From positions 1 to 29,303 of the forward strand of contig DEAT01000046.1 of assembly GCA_002348265.1 (NCBI GenBank): a stretch of DNA of 29,303 nucleotides, read 5' to 3'. The position numbers and the translations under genes were made by a program. The notes beneath the pieces were generated by a model, which saw only the letters and a list, made by a program, of their open reading frames with translations, searched no databases and was not told where the DNA came from. Below are positions 24,914 to 29,303 of this stretch, one piece after another. The first letter of the stretch is position 1, and the number at the start of each line of letters is the position of its first letter. Source of the DNA: Gemmatimonadales bacterium UBA2975. GTDB lineage: Bacteria; Gemmatimonadota; Gemmatimonadetes; Longimicrobiales; Gaopeijiaceae.

Positions 24914-25914
24914 TTCTGAGCCACGTGCTTAAGTGCACGTTGAACGAAAACCGGAATCATCGCACGCCTCCAATCGGGATCGACTATCATGTTCTCTAGC
25001 GGGTGGCATTGACGGTGTGCACGCTTCGCAAGTTCTTCGATGAGTTCCTCGTTTAGTACGCGTCCTTCCGCTACCTCACTCCATTTCGTCAGCGTCCTGG
25101 GGCGTGAGCCCAGTCCCGTTACTACTCCCGAGATCCCTGTGATGGTATTCGTTGCATCCAGATCTGCAGCTACGGCCACCGTTAGGAGTGGAAAGTCGAT
25201 CGACTTCCTCTGTCGAAGCTTTACGTATGCTTGGCGACGAGTGGCGGACGCCAGAGGGATCCGGATTTCAGTGAGAATCTCCTCCCTCATTCGACGTGTA
25301 TTTCTAATCCCATCCGCCACGAACAGGTCTTCTACTGGAAGTTCCCTCGATCCTTCTGGGCCGACGAACATAGCTGTCGCGTCGAGAGTTATGAGAACGG
25401 GTGGTGTGTCAGCTGAATGCGCCGCGACGCACTTCTTACCTGTTCGAGTAACGTGACATACGTCGCCGTCCTTTTTCAGGCAGAATCCGAGAGCCTCACG
25501 CCAGAAATGTGTCTGATTGTAGTATGTACAGCGCGTATCGAGACAGATGTTACCACCGATTGTGCCCGAGTTTCTCAATTGTGGCCCTGCCACATGAGCT
25601 GTCGCCTGAGCTAGAGCTGGGAAGAGTTCCCGAACCTTTTTGTTGGTGGCGACAGCGGTCAGCGTCTCTCCGGCACCAATCCTTAGGATCGCATCATCCG
25701 TGTTATGTCCCTCGATCTCTTGGATGCCTCGTAGTTCTTCGATGCACTTGAGAGCGATCAGGTGATGCGGCTCAAAGAGTCGGTGTTTCATGTTGGGCAC
25801 CAGATCCGTTCCGCCTGCGACATACATCGCCTCGTCTCCGTGCTCGGTCATTAGAGCGAGCGCCTCAGAGACATTCGTGGGTCGGTGATAGCGGAAAGGG
25901 GGGAGTCTCAGCAT
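24910..25914 (-). CDS. FAD-binding subunit, 4-hydroxybenzoyl-CoA reductase-like
   Basis: A 334-residue FAD subunit of the xanthine dehydrogenase superfamily. FAD contacts are AGGTDLVPNMK (33-43) and NSGTIGGNICLD. Four cysteines, C129, C145, C153 and C162, lie in an insertion with spacing 16, 8 and 9 residues; this is the spacing I recall for the [4Fe-4S] ligands Cys122, 138, 146 and 155 of Thauera HcrB, absent from ordinary XDH medium subunits. The start ATG at 25914 is one nucleotide after the DUF1460 stop; a longer frame extending to 26001 would overlap that gene and is rejected. It ends overlapping the alpha/beta hydrolase start. Confidence 0.9.
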   Translation of the reverse strand: MLRLPPFRYHRPTNVSEALALMTEHGDEAMYVAGGTDLVPNMKHRLFEPHHLIALKCIEELRGIQEIEGHNTDDAILRIGAGETLTAVATNKKVRELFPALAQATAHVAGPQLRNSGTIGGNICLDTRCTYYNQTHFWREALGFCLKKDGDVCHVTRTGKKCVAAHSADTPPVLITLDATAMFVGPEGSRELPVEDLFVADGIRNTRRMREEILTEIRIPLASATRRQAYVKLRQRKSIDFPLLTVAVAADLDATNTITGISGVVTGLGSRPRTLTKWSEVAEGRVLNEELIEELAKRAHRQCHPLENMIVDPDWRRAMIPVFVQRALKHVAQN

Positions 25915-25915
25915 G

Positions 25916-26896
25916 TCAGCGCTCTGTGGCGAGAACAGGATTGCGAAGGCTTGGTTCGCCTGGTTCATGGGCCCGGGCGACCATGATGCCGTCCTGCCCA
26001 TTTATTGACGTTATGCGCTCCGCAAGCGTTAGCTGGCTAATCTGAACGGATTCTCCCGCGAGTGGTGCGTGCAGGAGGTGCAGCTTGTCATCGAGCCACA
26101 AAGCTAGTCCGGTGTGGGCTACGTCTAGTCCTCTGACTGTGCTAGTTGCAGCAATGATGTCGCCGTCTTGAATGTGGTCCGCTATATCGGCGATCAGGTC
26201 TTGGGGGATGAAGTGTCGATTCCGTTCACTGATCCTGCGCTCTATTTCTTGGATGTCTTTGAGAGTCTCGAGGTTCCCTAGCTGTCGGTACGCGTCTGGA
26301 TGAGTCGACATAAAGTCAATAGCCTCGGAGTCAATGATGCCTCCAAGGTGCTTTGAAATATTGGTCACGAGCTGCCTCCGAGCGTTTTCTTCGATCCACT
26401 CGCTGAAGTAGTGTAACCGACTCGGGTAACCATCGATCACCCCATTTCGGTAGCGAAGTGTTTTCAGAATCTGCTCATACTCCGTTTCGACATCAGCTCG
26501 GTTGTTGAGCCGTTCTGCTGCCCCGCTCTTTATGGCTACAGCAAGTGCATGGACATTCTCTACGAACGTCACACAGTCTAGGCCCCGAAAGTTGATGACA
26601 AGCTGCTCGGCGCCTGGGATATCCAGTGTGTTTGGAGTGTAATCTGTGCCGACAAAGCTTGTACCGATTACCGCCATTAGTTTTCCAATCGGAAGCTTGT
26701 CGAGTTTGGCTTCCCCAGCTCCTGCGACCACGCTGGAGAAAACGTCCCAGTCGTGGTCACTCCAGGAGATGGTGCCTGTCGGTGGTCCAGGTGGATCAAT
26801 TGGGGCCGGGTGCGGCTCAAAAGGGGACCATTTTGTCCCGATAAAGAATAGAGCGATCACTACAACTGGCCCAAGGGCTGCCCTATACTGGATCAT
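25916..26896 (-). CDS. DUF1460 (N-acetylmuramoyl-L-alanine amidase-like) protein
   Basis: A 326-residue envelope protein with an N-terminal hydrophobic segment (about 8-20) acting as signal or anchor. The DUF1460 domain, an NlpC/P60-like cysteine hydrolase fold, is indicated by NFRGLDCVTFVENV (C108) and VRGLDVAHTGLALW (H261), the probable nucleophile and general base. Relatives are reported or predicted amidases/peptidases of cell-wall fragments. It overlaps the hydroxylase large subunit (ATGA) and is one nucleotide ahead of the FAD subunit. A peptidoglycan-like enzyme between two hydroxylase genes is unusual. Confidence 0.85.
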   Translation of the reverse strand: MIQYRAALGPVVVIALFFIGTKWSPFEPHPAPIDPPGPPTGTISWSDHDWDVFSSVVAGAGEAKLDKLPIGKLMAVIGTSFVGTDYTPNTLDIPGAEQLVINFRGLDCVTFVENVHALAVAIKSGAAERLNNRADVETEYEQILKTLRYRNGVIDGYPSRLHYFSEWIEENARRQLVTNISKHLGGIIDSEAIDFMSTHPDAYRQLGNLETLKDIQEIERRISERNRHFIPQDLIADIADHIQDGDIIAATSTVRGLDVAHTGLALWLDDKLHLLHAPLAGESVQISQLTLAERITSINGQDGIMVARAHEPGEPSLRNPVLATER

Positions 26897-29303
26897 CGGC
26901 TCTCCTGAGCTGGCTCGGACGCAGTGTCTCTTGGTGTCACTCCGGGCATCCTTGGCTTGCTCAGTTTGCCCTCATCCCTTGCACGCTGAATTGCGCGCCA
27001 AACATTGGGTGGAGAGAAAGGAAGCCGGTCCACGCGCACACCGATCGCGTCGTAGATCGCGTTAGCTATAGCAGGAATCGACGGGTGCAAGGGCCCCTCA
27101 CCTGCTTCCTTTGCTCCATACGGACCTTCAGGGTCGATGGACTCCACGATCAGTGACTCAAGTTCTGGCGTGTCCAGGCTCGTTGGAATTCGGTAGTCGA
27201 GTAGTGAGGGGGCATTATGGAGACCTGCGCGCCCGTGGTCGACGTCTTTGAAGATCTGCTCCTCCATGATGGCTTCGGCGGCTCCCATGTATGCTGACCC
27301 CTCCATCTGACCCTCTACAAGGACGGGGTTCAGTGCTCTGCCACAGTCATGCGCGATCCAGATTTTCCTCACTTCAACCACACCTGTGTCTATGTCTACG
27401 TCGACCTCGGCTACGTGTGCGGTGAATGAATACGCCGGAGAAGCGCCGATCGTCCCGCCGCGGTATTCACCGTGCACATCCTTCGGTGTGTTATACCAGC
27501 CTGTTGCACCAAGGGTACCATGCTCAGCTTCTGCGAGATTAAACGCCTCAGCTATAGGCATGTGCTTTGAGGTGTCCTGTGCCCACAAAGCTAATCCACC
27601 CGAGAGAAGCACCTCCGACGACTTCACTCCCCAGGACTTTGAGACCGACTCCTGCACTAGTCTCCGAAGACGTGTGGCAGCGTCGATAGCAGCATTTCCG
27701 AGCATAAAGGTGACGCGGCTGGAATAAGCTCCAAGATCAACTGGGGTAAAGTCAGTGTCACCTCTCAGGACTCGCACCCATTCGAGAGGCACACCCAGCT
27801 CTTCTGCGGCGATATAGGCAACGACGGAGTCACACCCTTGTCCGATTTCGCTTGCTCCACTGAAGACGGCGACCCGACCGCTCCGGTCGATCTGCATCTG
27901 GACAGCAGACTGGGGCATTTCGTTTGGATAGATCGGGTAGTTCGTACCCGATATGTATGTCGAGCCAGCAATCCCGATGCCTCGCCCAAAGGGTAGGCTG
28001 CGGAATTTGTCTTCCCATGATGACGCCGCTTCCACCGAAGAGAGACACTTGAGGAATCCATTTGAAGTCACACGTAATTCATTGATGGTCCTCGTGTTTT
28101 CTCCTATAAAATTTCGGCGTCTGAACTCTATGGGATCCAATGCGACCTTTTCAGCGAGCTTATCGATTTGGACTTCGAATGCGAATCGCGGTTGTACGGA
28201 CCCGTGGCCCCGTTTTGGCCCACACGCAGGCTTGTTCGTGTATACGCGTGTCGAGTCAAAGCGGTAAGCCGGCATCTCGTAAGGCGCGCATAGCAACTGG
28301 CCGGAGTAGTAGGTAGTCACCAGCCCAAAAGAAGCGTAGGCACCCCCGTCGAGCAGGATTTTGGCATCTATAGATGATAGCTTTCCGTCTTTGGTGGCAC
28401 CTGTCCGGTAGTGCATGTGGAATGGGTGCCGACCGCGGTGCGAGTAAAAAACCTCTTCGCGAGTATAGAGTATCTTCACCGGCCGGCCGGCCTTCATGGA
28501 TAGTTTGCCGACGCAGAACTCTAGGTCGAAGGGCTCGCTTTTCCCTCCGAACGCGCCTCCTACTAGCGGTTGCAGTACTCGCACTTGTGCCTGGTCGAGC
28601 TCCAGCACTCTCGCGAGTTCCCTGTGTAGATAATGTGGGACCTGGGTCGCTGACCAAACCGTTAATCGACCTACGCCGTCCCATTGCCCGATTGCACAGT
28701 GCGGTTCGATAGCGGCGTGTGTCGTCCCCTCGAAGAAGTAGTCACCTTCGACAACCACATCGGCTTTTTCCATCCCAGCTTCAATGTCGCCGAACTCTAG
28801 TTCCACCACCTTTGTGATATTCCCATTCCACCCCTTCCTTTTCGGATCGTGCACATATGGTGTCGAACCGTCGGCGTGAAGTGCGAGGTATGGGTCCAAG
28901 AATGCGGGTAGCTCCTGGTATTCTACTCCGATCAGGGCGAGCGCCTCGATCGCTGTGTCTTCGTCTATTGCTGCCACGGCGGCTACGCCATCGCCTATAT
29001 AGCGCACTCGGTCTAAGCAAAGCGGGTACTCATCTTGGGTCCAGGGGATGATTCCATATTGGATGGGCATATCCCGTCCAGTGATGACCGCATGAACACC
29101 GTCCAGCGCCTCTGCACGCGATGTATCGATCGAAAGTATGCGCGCATGGGGATGAGGGCTGCGGAGAATCTTGCCATGAAGCATGCCCGGAAGCGTTACG
29201 TCATCTGTGTAGACGGCACGGCCAGTAGATTTTTCGAGTCCGTCTACTTTGCGCATTCCAGATCCAATCACTGTTGTGACTGGGGCGGGTCCAGTAAAGT
29301 CTT
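26893..29303 (-). CDS. Molybdenum hydroxylase large subunit (xanthine dehydrogenase/HcrA-like), 5' end outside window
   Basis: The molybdopterin-binding catalytic subunit of a molybdenum hydroxylase. The frame stays open to the right edge, with a possible GTG at 29271 and ATG at 29256; the N-terminal RKVDGLEKSTGRAVYTDD block matches the family start, so few residues should be missing. GGAFGGKSEP and REEVFYSHRGRHPFHMH resemble 4-hydroxybenzoyl-CoA reductase alpha subunits. The active-site glutamate sits in GAKEAGEGPLHP (E725 counted from GTG 29271). About 792 residues from that GTG, as usual for the family. It overlaps the DUF1460 gene (ATGA). A [2Fe-2S] subunit is not in the window and is expected just beyond the edge. 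Confidence 0.92.
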   Translation of the reverse strand, partial: DFTGPAPVTTVIGSGMRKVDGLEKSTGRAVYTDDVTLPGMLHGKILRSPHPHARILSIDTSRAEALDGVHAVITGRDMPIQYGIIPWTQDEYPLCLDRVRYIGDGVAAVAAIDEDTAIEALALIGVEYQELPAFLDPYLALHADGSTPYVHDPKRKGWNGNITKVVELEFGDIEAGMEKADVVVEGDYFFEGTTHAAIEPHCAIGQWDGVGRLTVWSATQVPHYLHRELARVLELDQAQVRVLQPLVGGAFGGKSEPFDLEFCVGKLSMKAGRPVKILYTREEVFYSHRGRHPFHMHYRTGATKDGKLSSIDAKILLDGGAYASFGLVTTYYSGQLLCAPYEMPAYRFDSTRVYTNKPACGPKRGHGSVQPRFAFEVQIDKLAEKVALDPIEFRRRNFIGENTRTINELRVTSNGFLKCLSSVEAASSWEDKFRSLPFGRGIGIAGSTYISGTNYPIYPNEMPQSAVQMQIDRSGRVAVFSGASEIGQGCDSVVAYIAAEELGVPLEWVRVLRGDTDFTPVDLGAYSSRVTFMLGNAAIDAATRLRRLVQESVSKSWGVKSSEVLLSGGLALWAQDTSKHMPIAEAFNLAEAEHGTLGATGWYNTPKDVHGEYRGGTIGASPAYSFTAHVAEVDVDIDTGVVEVRKIWIAHDCGRALNPVLVEGQMEGSAYMGAAEAIMEEQIFKDVDHGRAGLHNAPSLLDYRIPTSLDTPELESLIVESIDPEGPYGAKEAGEGPLHPSIPAIANAIYDAIGVRVDRLPFSPPNVWRAIQRARDEGKLSKPRMPGVTPRDTASEPAQESR

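Noticed and set aside
25915..26001. Extended N-terminus for the FAD subunit (29 extra residues)
   Set aside because: The extension lies inside the DUF1460 gene, while ATG 25914 gives the standard family N-terminus and a 1-nt junction.

Overview
The window is about 29.3 kb of densely packed bacterial chromosome with 25 supported protein-coding genes. No rRNA, tRNA, CRISPR array, insertion sequence, integrase or phage gene is visible, so it reads as core or metabolic sequence rather than a mobile island. The moderate-to-high GC content fits a free-living aerobic heterotroph. So do the many short or overlapping gene junctions, several TTG/GTG starts, secreted M6/M14/M19-type peptidases, lipoproteins and a carboxypeptidase-regulatory plus TonB-plug protein. 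The style suggests a Gemmatimonadota-like lineage, but no marker gene in the window proves this.

Layout. (1) 70-2387, minus strand: a small lipoprotein translationally coupled to a secreted M6-type metalloprotease that ends in a dockerin-like segment. (2) 2388-2968: the only long gene-free stretch, ending in a Fur/PerR-like palindrome just before the suf genes. (3) 2969-9272, plus strand: an iron-sulfur assembly operon sufC-sufB-sufD-Rieske ferredoxin-sufS-sufU, whose last gene overlaps an O6-alkylguanine-DNA alkyltransferase (TTGA junction). (4) 9293-12478, minus strand: a DUF2007-like membrane protein, a zinc-dependent medium-chain dehydrogenase and a DadA-like FAD amino-acid oxidoreductase. 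Upstream of them on the same strand lies a large M14 carboxypeptidase-like protein (12565-15180). (5) 15288-18535, plus strand: a lipoprotein, a barrel-less TonB-plug protein, a serine beta-lactamase/esterase-family lipoprotein and a pterin-4a-carbinolamine dehydratase. (6) 18550-20231, minus strand: an M19 dipeptidase homologue lacking several metal ligands, overlapping apt (GTGA). (7) 20379-23224, plus strand: a DASS/SLC13 symporter followed 14 nt later by a FadI-like thiolase. (8) 23236 to the right edge, minus strand: the molybdenum-dependent hydroxylase large subunit (running off the edge), a DUF1460 amidase-like protein, an FAD subunit with a 4-hydroxybenzoyl-CoA-reductase-type [4Fe-4S] loop and an alpha/beta hydrolase, all with overlapping or 1-nt junctions. 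A tiny membrane protein and an acyl-CoA thioesterase follow.

How they work together. The suf block is a complete SUF machine: SufS desulfurase, SufU sulfur-transfer partner and SufBCD scaffold, with a Rieske protein as a possible electron carrier. It probably responds to iron or peroxide. The right-hand block looks like a molybdenum hydroxylase of the 4-hydroxybenzoyl-CoA reductase clade; its [2Fe-2S] subunit is expected just outside the window. Thiolase, thioesterase and dicarboxylate-type transporter genes nearby fit acyl-CoA or organic-acid metabolism, but a joint pathway is only an inference.

The most unusual items are the DUF1460 gene inserted between the two hydroxylase subunits, the HcrB-type cysteine spacing, the metal-ligand-poor M19 protein, the lipoprotein/dockerin-protease pair and the Fur-like site in front of suf.
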